Below, in pieces: positions 21,380-31,336 of a DNA stretch of 64,000 nt (position 1 is the stretch's first letter; each line of letters starts with the position of its first letter). The stretch covers positions 13,709-77,708 of the forward strand of contig NW_004440193.1 in assembly GCF_000330505.1 (NCBI RefSeq). The letters run 5' to 3'. The translations under genes were made by a program, and so were the position numbers. Source of the stretch: Entamoeba invadens IP1 (taxonomy: Eukaryota > Evosea > Mastigamoebida > Endamoebidae). The notes below the pieces were generated by a model. It was given only the letters and a program-made list of their open reading frames with translations. It did not search any database and was not told where the DNA came from.

Positions 21380-21844
21380 AAATACAACGGGACCAACACT
21401 GACCACCACCACCACCTCTTAAAATAGATTTATTTTTTCTATTTCGAATCATATTCAAATTAAAATTATAGTAAATAGGTAACTGGGATAATATTAGGTC
21501 TGGTTCCCGAATTCAAGAAATGCCGAAAATTCACCTTGATTCAGTGGAAACCGAGAAAGACGGAGCATTGAAAAGAAGGCTCATAAAGACGCACTCAAAC
21601 AGTCTGTTTGTGCACCGTTTCACCCACTTTCCAAGTCCTCCCTTGGCGCGGATCCCCCCCTGACCCCCCCGCAAGCGGGGGGGGGGGAACCACATCCGCG
21701 TCCACACAGTACGGACAAGGAAAGTGGGTGATATGGACGCACAAACAGTGGCTGAAAAGTGGACTTCCTTCAAAAAACACTCGCGGCAAATATTTTTTTT
21801 TGGTAAAGGTGGTGGTGGTGGTCAATGTAGGTCCCAAATACAAC
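21380..21844. mobile_element. Mutator-like miniature element with 9-bp target duplication
   Basis: The element proper is 21389-21835 (447 bp). Ends are GGGACC...GGTCCC with about 30-bp terminal inverted repeats rich in CCA (TGACCACCACCACCACCT). Direct repeats AAATACAAC (21380-21388 and 21836-21844) flank it exactly, the 9-bp duplication expected of Mutator-like elements. The interior is GC-rich with a second nested inverted repeat (CACCCACTTTCC near 21629; GGAAAGTGGGTG at 21719-21730) and a central C7-GC-AA-GC-G11 hairpin at 21664-21687. No transposase is encoded; the overlapping open frames here come from high GC content. Confidence 0.85.
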
Positions 21845-22001
21845 AAATAATATTTTTGAAAAAATAAACTGTACCATTATTGAATTATAGATATATTATT
21901 ATTTTAACCATTTCACAATTATAATTTATAACAATTTAATAGTAAGAATTATTAAATTTATTTATTTAGTTTAATGCAAAAAAGAGAACAATAAAAAATA
22001 C

Positions 22002-22679
22002 ATGGCAGACACCAAATTGGAGGAGTTACAAAATGCGATCACACAACAAGAGTTGGACATTTCCGACTTAAATGAATTGCTCAAAGAAGACCCCGAGAAC
22101 AACGAATTGGTAGCAATGAAGAAAGAAGCGGAGTCGACGCTGTCTTCACTGAAGGCGAATTACGACACATATCGTTTGACTATTTTACCTGAGGAAAACA
22201 AACTAACGAGTGACAGGCCCAAACAGGAGACTATCATATACAAACGTGGAGAACACGTCTTGGCACAAAACAGTCACGACAACGCTTGGTATGCTGCGGA
22301 GATAGTCGAATCCCTTAACCTCAAGTGTTGGGTTAAGTTTGGCCCAAGACACAATCAACTTCTTCCGATTGACAAAATCAAACCATTCACGCCAGGGACC
22401 GTTCCATTAGCTACAGTACAAGTCCAATTTAAACACAAAAAGTTGCCAACGGAAAAGGTCAGTGAACTTCCCGCCTGGACTAAACCTAAACCTTCAGACT
22501 CACAAAAGGAAATTCTTTTGAAAAAGAAGAAACGCCATCAACTCAAATCCGTCATGAAGTTTGTTTTTAAAGACAAGAAACGGACAAAAGAATTTACAAA
22601 TAGACAACAGAGAGAAGAGGAAGATTTAACTCTGAAAAAGAACAACTGGAAAAATTTTGCAAAAAATTTTAAGAAGTGA
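22002..22679 (+). CDS. SMNDC1: SPF30/SMNDC1-like Tudor-domain splicing factor
   Basis: 225 aa, single exon. The N-terminal helix (LEELQNAITQQELDISDLNE...ENNELVAMKKE) matches the SPF30 start (KQLASYKAQLQQVEAALS...ENEDLLKLKKDL). A Tudor domain follows (about 78-130: YKRGEHVLAQNSHDNAWYAAE...), then a basic linker and a C-terminal helix ending EDLTLKKNNWKNFAKNFKK, like the family's KVKWQQF segment. SPF30 binds symmetrically dimethylated arginines on Sm proteins and helps tri-snRNP joining in the nucleus. The Tudor aromatic cage is partly visible (W..A.....). The gene agrees with the intron-bearing nature of this genome. Confidence 0.78.
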   Translation: MADTKLEELQNAITQQELDISDLNELLKEDPENNELVAMKKEAESTLSSLKANYDTYRLTILPEENKLTSDRPKQETIIYKRGEHVLAQNSHDNAWYAAEIVESLNLKCWVKFGPRHNQLLPIDKIKPFTPGTVPLATVQVQFKHKKLPTEKVSELPAWTKPKPSDSQKEILLKKKKRHQLKSVMKFVFKDKKRTKEFTNRQQREEEDLTLKKNNWKNFAKNFKK

Positions 22680-22961
22680 ACTAAGAAATGAATGTTTGAC
22701 TCTTTTTTATATTCGTCGATTCGCTTTTAATACTTTGAACAGTTCACAACAAGAGGATCAAATAACTTTCAATACAACGAATCACTATCACACCCTTATA
22801 ATATATATAATATATTATATATTATATGTAATGAGTGTGTCGACCAATCTATTCGAGTGATCACAAGTTGTAAATTGATACATTTTCTATAGAAAAGTGA
22901 ATAGTAATATATAACTCTTATATAACTCACCCCAATAAACATATGGTTGAAATCAATAAAT

Positions 22962-24449
22962 TTACTGCGAATTTACACTTCCAAACTTGTTGTTCCAGTC
23001 GACATAGAGAAGTAAGTCGTCTTGGGATACGGACGGTCTGATGGACTTCAAACTCTCAAGAAAATCCTTGACCTCCACTGGACGCACCTCAGAAGTCTTG
23101 ACGTCGATGATGTTCAAGTTGTTTGAATTTAACTCTCGAATCGGTCCAAACGCAGCATCCCTCACTAACTCCTTCATGTCACTTCCTGAGTACCCGTCTG
23201 TCAAATTGCCGATTTTACTGATCTCCTCATCTGTCATCTTGTTGTTCACTTTCTTCAATAATGTCTTTACAAGCACATTTCGTGCCTCTAAATCAGGTAA
23301 GGGAATATACAACCGCTTCACTAACCGCCGACGCGCTGCTTCATCGATTTCTTGTGGCCGATTTGTGGCGCCGACGACCAAAATCCTCTCGTCCGTTGTT
23401 GTCCCCGCTCCATCAAGTCGGACAAGAAACTCAGTCTTCAGTCTCCGCGACGACTCGTGCTCAGTCTCACTTCTTGCTGAGAGCAATGAGTCGATTTCGT
23501 CAATGAATATCACAGAACGGACATAACATGAAGCCACTGCAAATAGTGCCCTCACCATCTTCTCACCTTCGCCAATCCATTTACTAGTTAACGCAGAGGC
23601 ACTGATGTTGAAGAAAGTAGCGTCGGATTCAGACGCGACTGCTTTCCCAATCAGCGTCTTTCCTGTCCCCGGCGGACCAAAGAGTAAAATTCCTTTTGGT
23701 GGTGCGCGTAATCCTGTGAAGATATCTGGACGAAGCATTGGCCAGATAACCGCCTCTTGAACAATCTTCTTTGCTTGGGTTAAACCAGCTATGTCGTCCC
23801 AAGTCACTTTTGGTGATGAGTCGAGAATTTCATGAACAATTCGGGTGAGCAAGAGGGGATCACTGTTAACGAGTCGTGGATCGTCAAGGGGAACACCATT
23901 GACGTCACTTATGATATCCTCCTCCCCACTCTTTTTCTCTTTTGGTAAAGGCTTCTGTTTTTGGTCTTTCTCATCTTTGTCGTCTTTCTTGTACGGTGGC
24001 TGGAACTTCCTTTTTGGCTTAATCCCTTTCTTCAGGTTGTCTGCTGTTAACTTGTCGGACGCAGTCACAAATGCTGGAATGTCGGTACTCTTCGGAACCT
24101 CTTCGTCGATAACCACTTTACGAGAAACAGGCGGATTGACGGAAACAGGTTCCCGCTTTTGAAGTAAAGGTCTCTGAACCTCTTTAGTATCCTCTTTCTT
24201 CGGAACGGAAAATAACGCCGCACCACATGTTGCAGCCTTTACGTACTCTGGATCACGAAGCAGAGTCGAAATGTCATAGGGCTTCACGCACTGAAGGAAG
24301 GATGAGTGGAGGAAGGAAATATACTCTCTTTTATGAGGATCTTTTGACGAATCAACCTGGTCGAGGAGGCTGGCAAACTGTACATCTGTGATGTTTTCTG
24401 AAACGACTAAATTGTGGAAAAGTGACATAACAGGAGGACTTTGCGTCAT
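22962..24449 (-). CDS. FIGNL1: Fidgetin-like 1-type AAA ATPase
   Basis: 495 aa, single exon. The C-terminal AAA module is complete: WDDIAGL (about 217), Walker A GPPGTGKT (258-265), Walker B VIFIDEID (313-320), sensor ATNRP (361-365), arginine fingers RRR (373-375) and a Vps4-type C-terminal helix. The order and the [13 protein letters not shown] loop are those of the meiotic clade (katanin, spastin, fidgetin, Vps4). [22 protein letters not shown] upstream of the module is FIGNL1-like. The first 200 residues are charged and Pro-rich. Likely roles are microtubule severing or RAD51 filament removal. No MIT domain is seen. Confidence 0.85.
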   Translation of the reverse strand: MTQSPPVMSLFHNLVVSENITDVQFASLLDQVDSSKDPHKREYISFLHSSFLQCVKPYDISTLLRDPEYVKAATCGAALFSVPKKEDTKEVQRPLLQKREPVSVNPPVSRKVVIDEEVPKSTDIPAFVTASDKLTADNLKKGIKPKRKFQPPYKKDDKDEKDQKQKPLPKEKKSGEEDIISDVNGVPLDDPRLVNSDPLLLTRIVHEILDSSPKVTWDDIAGLTQAKKIVQEAVIWPMLRPDIFTGLRAPPKGILLFGPPGTGKTLIGKAVASESDATFFNISASALTSKWIGEGEKMVRALFAVASCYVRSVIFIDEIDSLLSARSETEHESSRRLKTEFLVRLDGAGTTTDERILVVGATNRPQEIDEAARRRLVKRLYIPLPDLEARNVLVKTLLKKVNNKMTDEEISKIGNLTDGYSGSDMKELVRDAAFGPIRELNSNNLNIIDVKTSEVRPVEVKDFLESLKSIRPSVSQDDLLLYVDWNNKFGSVNSQ

Positions 24450-24540
24450 TACGTTTTGGTTATCGAGTTGTCTATAATTGAGGAAAGAGAATGTATTAAT
24501 AGAATTATATAATAGTTTAAGTATACTATATAAAAATTAC

Positions 24541-24630
24541 CTTAAAGAAATAATAATAATAATAATATAATAATATAATAATAAATATTATTAAATAATA
24601 ATAATACTAATTAATAATAATAACACAAAA
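24541..24630. repeat. AT-rich simple repeat (TAA)n
   Basis: A short microsatellite-like tract of TAA and TAT units between the AAA ATPase start and the next gene end. Confidence 0.6.
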
Positions 24631-24634
24631 TGAA

Positions 24635-25312
24635 TTACAGTTGAATTGTTTGGTAGTATAGAGGGAACTGGAGCTTAAAGTAGTCCAAATAATATTGTTG
24701 TTGTTGAAGCATATCTCTTGAGCTCGGGTATTTTGCTTTCAATAAATCGATAAGAGACAATTTGAGAGTGGTATATGGTTGTGTCAAGTCGGACTGGTTT
24801 TGGGTGTTTGCGTAGAGTGTCGTGAATGTGTCCAAATTATTTAAATAGGCGTTTTGAAGGAGAGCCATCTTCTCGTCGAGCTTTTTCCACCGAAGAACTT
24901 CAAGAGGGAAATGATTTTGCGAGTAGTCACAACTGCCCGTATTATTTTCTTGTGATGAACAGGCTCTGTGGATGTCTTGGAGGTTCTTCTGTGACTTTTC
25001 ATAGTCAAAGGTATTAAACGCACGATTCAAGACGTGTGCGTGGATGAAAACTTTATGTAACTCGACAGCTTCATCGTCAATAGCCTTAATCTCGGGGACT
25101 ATGTCGTCGTACTTTTTGTCGAAAAACTTTGACTCAAATTTGTTGACTCGTTCAATTAGCTCTTTATACCTCTCCAGATATTTCCAAGCTTTGTCCTGTT
25201 CAAAATAAATCTCTTCCTTCGAAAGGTGGCAGTTCCCATCACAGTGTTCACTTTCAGAAGACGACGTTTGACTCGGGTAGTGTACACGCGGAGTCAATGG
25301 TTTGTTGCCCAT
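24635..25312 (-). CDS. Hypothetical helical protein with possible N-myristoylation
   Basis: 225 aa, single exon, not recognised. It begins MGNKPLTPR, so Gly2 could be myristoylated, but residue 6 is Leu rather than Ser/Thr, which weakens this. A Ser/Cys/His-rich stretch (SSSESEHCDGNCH) comes next, then a largely helical body with acidic heptads (about 35-110) and Tyr/Gln-rich C terminus (MLQQQQYYLDYFKLQFPLYY). No transmembrane segment is present. It is tandem with the AAA ATPase on the same strand, 185 bp away. Confidence 0.7.
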   Translation of the reverse strand: MGNKPLTPRVHYPSQTSSSESEHCDGNCHLSKEEIYFEQDKAWKYLERYKELIERVNKFESKFFDKKYDDIVPEIKAIDDEAVELHKVFIHAHVLNRAFNTFDYEKSQKNLQDIHRACSSQENNTGSCDYSQNHFPLEVLRWKKLDEKMALLQNAYLNNLDTFTTLYANTQNQSDLTQPYTTLKLSLIDLLKAKYPSSRDMLQQQQYYLDYFKLQFPLYYQTIQL

Positions 25313-27103
25313 TGAAATTGAGAGTTTGTTAGCTATTTTAATTTATTCTTTTTTTCTGGTCATCGTTTGTCATGATTGTTAGCTATTTGATAGTATATGT
25401 ATAAGTCGAATTAAGTCTTTTTCATAACACTTTTTCAAGCTTTTTCAATCAAGATGGAAATATTTAGTCGATTGTCCCATTTTGTATAATTTATTGAATT
25501 ATAAAGTACTATATCTTGTCTAACTAAAGAGTTTGAAAACCGCTACAAAAAAACTATTTTTAGTTTTTATTGGACTTTTCGTTTAACAATATCGTTTTTA
25601 TTTTTTTTCTTTACAATAAGTTGTTTTTTAGCATATTTGTATCACTACATTCAATTATTTGTTACTCGAATTAATAACAGTAATAATAGATTAGTCTCAA
25701 ATGATTGATTTGTATATATGCCGTTTTACTGTAAAAATTAAGGCGATTAGTCTGTTATAACAAGTTCAGTATTGATTAGTATTAAAACTAAAAGTATTAA
25801 AACCCAAAAAATTACATTTTTATATATTTATTCTATCAAAAAATGTTAAACAATGAAAAAAAGAATTTTGTTTTGTTTTGAATGAAATTAAAAATTTAAT
25901 ACCAATACAAAAGAACTCTTCAAAAAGAAACGTTGTTATTAACACTTTAAATAACAATGAACAAAATTCAAGTGGTCTAAAAATCGGGAAATCTCGAGTT
26001 AATTATATAAATTTCCATTTTTTAGAGATTGTATTATGTGCATAAACAATATACAAGCCAAAAAAGGAAAATCATTAAAAAATGGATTAATATCCCTGAA
26101 AAAACAGGCCAAAACAAAAACAAGGGCGTTCTTTTAAGTGTTAAATTGAAAAAATGCTCAACTGTCTTGTTCTAATTGTTGGCAAAAGAATTCTTTAGTT
26201 AAAAAAATGATAAAGAATGAATATAAATTAGATTATTTGATCAACAATAAAAAAATACAATTTGAATAGACTTTGTAAAACTCAAAGAATTTTATTCCAA
26301 ACAGTTTTCAATAAAATGAAATATTAAGAAATTGTTAATAATAGTTAAATATTTATATTCATCTTTCACCTTAATATGTTTAATATATAATAATGTATGA
26401 TTTTATGACATTGAATATATTTGAACAATGTTGACACCAAATGCCATGCCTTTGTGATTCTTATTTCATATACTTTTTGTCAATATATCACTTTGCCAAC
26501 CGTTTTTATTATTATAACAACATTATTATCAATTATAATTAATTATTTTGTTTTGACAAGACAAAATAAATCAACTTTTTGCTAAACATTTAAATTTTTA
26601 TGTTGGGATTAATCTTTTAAAATTTTGGTAATAGAAAACATTATTATATCTGTTTTAAAAAACTACTTTGAAATAATGATGATATTGTATCGAAAAAATA
26701 TTTCACAATATTCTCAAAAGACTTTAATATTGTGCATTTTGAAATGACTTGGTTGTAGATTCGAAATTGGCATATTATACAATTTGTTTATCTCCATTGT
26801 TACGATTTTTCAACAACATATTTTTAATATTGACTGTTTTTTTTATTTTACGGTTTTAAATTAAAAAACAAAATTTTAAAAATCTTGTTATATAGATGTG
26901 GGTATAAGAGTTAGCCTATTAAAAAATTGTTGATAAAGAAACCAGAAAATAGTAGTCATTATTTCTATAGTTCACTTTTTTCTCTTTTTGTTTTGAGAGA
27001 AAAGTTATTCCTGGCATACCCCAGAAAAATAGTTAAGTTCTGATACTCTATACAAAAAGTCCTGGCTCTGCTTTTTACCTGAGAACTACTATATGCCAGG
27101 TCT
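25313..27103. other. Intergenic region with TTAA-type miniature element copy 2
   Basis: 1.8 kb of AT-rich DNA upstream of two divergent genes. It includes a well-kept element copy at 25939-26144. No other gene or RNA is recognised. Confidence 0.5.
25939..26144. mobile_element. 206-bp TTAA-flanked miniature element, copy 2
   Basis: It starts TTAACACTTTAAATAAC and ends AAGTGTTAA; the ends are inverted repeats. TTAA occupies both outer edges, as expected for piggyBac-type target duplication. The interior shares most words with copies 1 and 3 (TTCAAGTGGTCTAAAAATCG, ACAAGCCAAAAAAGGAAAAT). Confidence 0.8.
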
Positions 27104-27955
27104 ATGTCGATCAACAATTTTCACCGCCTTTGTACTCTTGCGACAGAAAATGCCCTTCAGAAAAACAGACTAACTCAGCAAGTCAAAAAGACATTTATCA
27201 ACTCAAAAGGGCGGTTGTGTATAATTGACCTTACTGAAGAGAGTGAACCTAAAAACCCTCAAAAATTTCAGCAACCTGTCCATCAAAAAAATCCAGTAAA
27301 AATTGGGACAAGGCTTGAACCAGTACCAACAAAAACAATAGAACCACAAACAACTGAGGTATCAAAATACGTCTTAGAAGCATATAAAGACGACTTGAGC
27401 CTTTTTCAACAGACGTTTGGAAACTTTCCGTTTGAGACGAACACGATTAAAGGAGAGCTTCGTGTTTTTCTCAAAACATACTGCAACACCTTTTCTGATG
27501 GATTCATCAACGTGTTCAGTGGGGTCTTTCTGGACAACTTGGTGAAGAAGGGACGGTGTGTGGAGTGCTGGGCAGACGAGTTAAAAATGAACTTGACACA
27601 TCAAGTTCTCCTCACCGTCGCAAATTTGTTTTTGAAGTATCTTGAACCTCGGTTCAAACCTTTTGTTGATGGGATTTACTTAGTGGATTACTCTCGAGAA
27701 TTTATAAAAGCAATCAATACAAAGGGCTTCAATGCCCACGCGTTTGTGAGGAAGTTACCATATATGGCAGAGTGGTCTGTGGTGTGCGACTTCACACTCC
27801 TCAAAATATTGGCGACGTGTGGCATCGACTTAAAATTGATAATGGAAAACAAGGTCATTGGATATCAACTCTTTACATTACAACTCACTAAAACACAGCA
27901 AATATCCTTTATCGTAAATCGAATTTCAGAGTTAAAGGTTGCTTTGTGTGAGTAG
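27104..27955 (+). CDS. Hypothetical protein, 283 aa
   Basis: Not recognised. The N-terminal third (1-95) is basic and low-complexity with a stretch resembling a SUMO-interacting motif (LCIIDLTEE at about 38-46). The remaining 190 residues look globular and mostly helical (ELRVFLKTYCNTFSDGFINVF..., LTHQVLLTVANLFLKYLEP). No transmembrane segment, signal or catalytic motif stands out. Good codon composition, an ATG start and a single long frame support a real gene. The SIM-like motif is an inference. Confidence 0.75.
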   Translation: MSINNFHRLCTLATENALQKNRLTQQVKKTFINSKGRLCIIDLTEESEPKNPQKFQQPVHQKNPVKIGTRLEPVPTKTIEPQTTEVSKYVLEAYKDDLSLFQQTFGNFPFETNTIKGELRVFLKTYCNTFSDGFINVFSGVFLDNLVKKGRCVECWADELKMNLTHQVLLTVANLFLKYLEPRFKPFVDGIYLVDYSREFIKAINTKGFNAHAFVRKLPYMAEWSVVCDFTLLKILATCGIDLKLIMENKVIGYQLFTLQLTKTQQISFIVNRISELKVALCE

Positions 27956-28767
27956 CTTTTGTGTTCTTTAAAATGATTTGTTGTTTAAATTCGTTTTTTA
28001 TAAAGCATTTTACAGAAGTGCCACAAAAGTTGTGCATTCTGAGCAATATGAAAACAAGTCTCTGCCCAGTCACCTACTCAGATATTCGCGACAATAAAAC
28101 TATTAAAAGAATGACAGTAAAGGTGCAAATTAAAGCGAAATTATGTCACAATTTAAAGTAATGTGACATAATATCACTTCTAGTTTTTAAAACTAGTTCT
28201 TTGAGACAATTTACTAAATGGACTTGTAATAGTAATTTGTTTGTGTATTTGTCTACTTGATAAGAATGTTAATACTTTGTTAATAAGTAGTTATAATTTT
28301 GATAAAAAAATAATTAAAAAAAACTATTTAAAAACAGAAAACATTTCTCAAAAGTGAAACATTTTAAGTATTTCCATTGGTTTGTAAGTTCGAACTAGTA
28401 GCATCGAATTGGCCAAAACATCGGGCAAATGGGTTAAATCGGAGAAAAAAAGACGATTTGATAAAAACAAAACCTAATAATGATAGTAAAAAGAACCATT
28501 ATTATACAATGTTTTATTTTGGCGACTCTTCAAAAGCCGTTTTGCTAGATGGTGAAATAGTATAAGCAAAACAAGCTATAATAAACCATATAAACCGATT
28601 GAACTATAAACAATTAAAATATGAATTAAAGAAATGCCGAAAACAAAAATAGAGAACGACGAGATAGAAAAAGGCTGGAATAACCCTGAAAATAAATGGC
28701 AAAAATAAGTAAACTCAACGTCGAAAGGATATAAAAGTCAAGAGGAAACTTGAATTTCAATTGAGAG
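27956..28767. other. Intergenic region upstream of first BRCT gene
   Basis: AT-rich, with no convincing gene. A 62-codon frame at 28377-28565 lacks coding character. The BRCT promoter box lies at its right end. Confidence 0.5.
28730..28740 (+). promoter_or_regulatory. TATA-type box of BRCT gene 1
   Basis: TATAAAAGTCA, 38 nt before the ATG. The same 11-mer lies exactly 38 nt before the ATG of the paralogue (30153), while most surrounding DNA differs. Confidence 0.55.
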
Positions 28768-29082
28768 ATGAATACAGTGATGGAAACCGACGAGAAATGC
28801 CCTGCAACGTTTTTGCAGGACTATGTGATCTGTGTTAGCGGATACTCCAACGAAGAACGGATACTGTTGAGGAATATGATTGAGTTTTGTGGCGGATGTT
28901 ATAACGAAGACATGGAGAGTCGCTCAGTGACTTACTTGTTATCTAAGAACCCAGCTAGTGATAAAACAAAACACGCGATGAGGTGGGGTGTTCCAGTCTT
29001 GACACACCAATGGCTCTTCGATTGCATGTCAGAGCGACGGCTCCTCTCAATCAACCCGTATCTGATCAATGCACGGAAATAA
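28768..29082 (+). CDS. Single BRCT-domain small protein, copy 1
   Basis: 104 aa, one exon; an ATG five codons later (28780) is an alternative start. Nearly the whole protein is one BRCT repeat: YVICVSGYSNEERILLRNMI (strand 1, helix 1), FCGGCYNEDM (the conserved glycine turn), VTYLLSKN, and VPVLTHQWLFDCMSERRLL with the diagnostic Trp. BRCT repeats bind phosphopeptides or other BRCT domains in DNA repair and checkpoint proteins. A free single BRCT of this size is rare and may act as a competitor or adaptor. The close paralogue is at 30191. Confidence 0.85.
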   Translation: MNTVMETDEKCPATFLQDYVICVSGYSNEERILLRNMIEFCGGCYNEDMESRSVTYLLSKNPASDKTKHAMRWGVPVLTHQWLFDCMSERRLLSINPYLINARK

Positions 29083-30190
29083 TGTAAACTACTTCACTGT
29101 AATTGATATGACTTGTTCTCTCTTTGTTGTCTTGTTAATTCACTTTTTTGACTTCGATTTTTCTCTTTTTTTCTTCCTCTCAAGCCGTTTCTTACCCTCC
29201 TTTGATTTTTGGTGCGTGGAATTATAAACAGGATATCATTCAAGTATACTAAAAGTATTATTAATATACTTTTGGTATCCCACAGTTTCACAATTCATAC
29301 GCTTTTTTTTAGGTGTAAAAAACTGAGTGGTGGTTTTTCCTCCATTTTGTGTTCTTGTTCTTTTAATTGAACATTAATAGTAAAAAAAGGGGTGTGAAAT
29401 AATAACTTGAGATGGGTGGGTGTAAAAATCACATTTTGACCGAGTGTTTTGTGGCTGAGGAGATATCGCAAAATAAGGAAAGAGGGAAATCTCGATCGAA
29501 ACAAAAGTGAGTCGCTTACACCTATTTGACTAACAACACAAATTGCAGAGAACAAAAATAGACGAAGACGCACATACACTTTATGTAATAATCAACATGA
29601 TACAGGATTCTACAAGAAGTTGCAAAAAACACATCAACCTCATGAAAAAAACATCAAAGAAACACAAGAAAACACAAAACTCGTTGGACCAACGAACACT
29701 TTGGCGAGTCATGACAGAGCACTATTAAACTAGACAATTTGATCAAAATAACACTTTAAAATTTTCTTAGAATTTATGGTATTAAAAAACTATATTTAAT
29801 TAATAGTTACTCATTTATATATTTAGAATAATTTTATTAATAGGAAAGTGCCTTCATCAAATGAGTTCGGAATTTTTCAATTGAATTTACATCATATGTA
29901 TCCGACAATAACACCTAAAAACAACGGAAATAACCCAAATAAAAAAGACTCCAATAACCCGAAATAGACTCCAATCACGTCCAAATAAAGAAGTCTTTAT
30001 TAAGAATAAACTGAACAATTCCCAAACAATCGGGAAGAGACGAAGATGGGTCCGGGTTATTTGGGAAAAAACACTAAAAAGTCCCGCTATTTTGGTATTG
30101 AGAGACGTTTCCAGAAATAGAAGTGGCGATAAAGGAAAACATAGAAAACACATATAAAAGTCAAGAAAAAAACTAGAAAAACACAAGAAG
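29083..30190. other. Spacer between BRCT paralogues
   Basis: No gene with coding support. The first 25 bases repeat exactly after the second copy, showing that the duplication unit includes 3' flank. Several A-rich frames are present but none looks coding. Confidence 0.5.
30153..30163 (+). promoter_or_regulatory. TATA-type box of BRCT gene 2
   Basis: TATAAAAGTCA, 38 nt upstream of the ATG at 30191, the same distance as in copy 1. Confidence 0.55.
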
Positions 30191-30505
30191 ATGAGCATTG
30201 CGATGGAAACCGACGAAAAGAGCCCAGCTACTTTTCTACAGAACTATGTAATCTGTGTCAGCGGATACTCTGTCGATGAGAGACTCCTCCTCAAGAAGAT
30301 GATCGACTTCTGTGGCGGATATTATATGGAAGACATGGAGAGCAGCTCAGTGACTTACTTGTTATCTAAGAACCCAGCTAGTGATAAAACAAAACACGCG
30401 ATGAGGTGGGGTGTTCCAGTCTTGACACACCAATGGCTCTTCGATTGCATGTATGAAAGGAGGCTGTTGTCCATTTGCCCATATCTGATCAATGCACGGA
30501 AATAA
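30191..30505 (+). CDS. Single BRCT-domain small protein, copy 2
   Basis: 104 aa, same length as copy 1. Residues of the N-terminal third differ at many positions (KSPATFLQNYVICVSGYSVD versus KCPATFLQDYVICVSGYSNE), while a 108-bp block (30345-30452) is identical in nucleotide sequence to 28922-29029. The Trp-containing BRCT helix is intact (THQWLFDCMYERRLL). The role is as for copy 1. The tandem arrangement with same-strand orientation indicates local duplication. Confidence 0.85.
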   Translation: MSIAMETDEKSPATFLQNYVICVSGYSVDERLLLKKMIDFCGGYYMEDMESSSVTYLLSKNPASDKTKHAMRWGVPVLTHQWLFDCMYERRLLSICPYLINARK

Positions 30506-30892
30506 TGTAAACTACTTCACTGTAATTGATGTGTTATGTTCATCTCCTTATTTTTTATTGGTCTATCTCTTTTTTTCGCCTTTACTCGAACTTCTGTTGT
30601 GATTCTTTTTCTAATGATGTAAAAGAATGTAAACAAAGTTAAACCATTCTTTATAGTAAACAACTATATCTCCACCAAATAATTCTATTGTGGTTTTTTG
30701 ATAGTGTAATTGATACGGAATGAGAGTATCAAATCGTTTGAGTGTTAATTTAAATGGAAAAACATCAATTCAAAAAGCTCCAAAGTTGGTTATAAACATA
30801 AATGTAATGTATGATATAAACAAATAGAAATATTTCATGCTGCGTATCAAACTCATAACAAGAAAAATAAAGAACAAGTGAGTAAGAACAGA
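30506..30892. other. Intergenic region
   Basis: 3' flank of BRCT copy 2 and the end of the convergent acetyltransferase gene. Bases 30482-30530 repeat the copy 1 tail exactly. Nothing else is seen. Confidence 0.5.
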
Positions 30893-31336
30893 TCAAACTA
30901 GCCTTACCATTTCAACAGCGGGAATTCCGTTGAATTCACACCTCTCCCCAGTCAGTTCAAAGCCCACCTTGAGGTACATGGTGTGAATGTCCTCAAGCGC
31001 AGAAAGGGTCACCACACCACCTCCAAAGTTTTCGTGAATTTTCTCGCAGGTGTGAGTGATGAGTTGTTGTCCTTTTCCCTGCTTTCTGTAGTTTTTGTGG
31101 ACAAGGACACGCGCGATTCTGAAGAGCTTTGGTTCTTCCTCAATCACTCTGCAGTAGCACACAATCCCATTCTCGTCCCAAGCAAAGGAGTGGTAACACG
31201 TCTCGTCTACTTCGTCCATTGGTGGGTGACCAAGATCTTTTTCACCTTTCTCACAAAAGACGTCCTTTCGAATTGCATAGATCTGTCTCAGTTCGTCTCC
31301 AGTTAATTGCTCGAGCTGCTTGAAGTGCCACTGCAT
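30893..31336 (-). CDS. ElaA-type GNAT N-acetyltransferase
   Basis: 147 aa from the ATG at 31336. The layout matches the ElaA family: FKQLEQLTGDELRQIYAIRKDVFCEKG near the N terminus, YHSFAWDENGIVCYCRVI, then motif A RIARVLVHKNYRKQGKG with the acetyl-CoA-binding R/K-x-x-G-x-G loop, and a final strand HTMYLKVGFELTGE...GIPAVEM. ElaA proteins are found widely in bacteria and scattered in protists; the substrate is unknown. Length is normal. Bacterial origin by transfer is possible. Confidence 0.85.
   Translation of the reverse strand: MQWHFKQLEQLTGDELRQIYAIRKDVFCEKGEKDLGHPPMDEVDETCYHSFAWDENGIVCYCRVIEEEPKLFRIARVLVHKNYRKQGKGQQLITHTCEKIHENFGGGVVTLSALEDIHTMYLKVGFELTGERCEFNGIPAVEMVRLV

Larger units (their letters stand above)
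18790..22001. other. Gene-poor region with assembly gap and Mutator-like element
   Basis: 3.2 kb of very AT-rich DNA. It contains a 100-N gap (19565-19664), a short 8-bp tandem repeat (GAAAGATT, about 3.5 copies near 20876-20904) and the Mutator-like miniature element at 21389-21835. A 42-codon frame at 19292-19420 (ending TTKRFWKSKKM) is too short to call a gene. Confidence 0.6.

Noticed and set aside
21531..21850. Three overlapping open frames of about 80 codons
   Set aside because: They lie inside the GC-rich Mutator-like element, on both strands, and are explained by low stop-codon frequency in GC-rich DNA.
28377..28565. A 62-codon frame upstream of the first BRCT gene
   Set aside because: Low-complexity basic translation and no coding-like composition.
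29887..30198. A 103-codon Phe/Leu-rich minus-strand frame before BRCT copy 2
   Set aside because: It is the reverse reading of A/G-rich promoter DNA; the hydrophobic translation is a composition effect.
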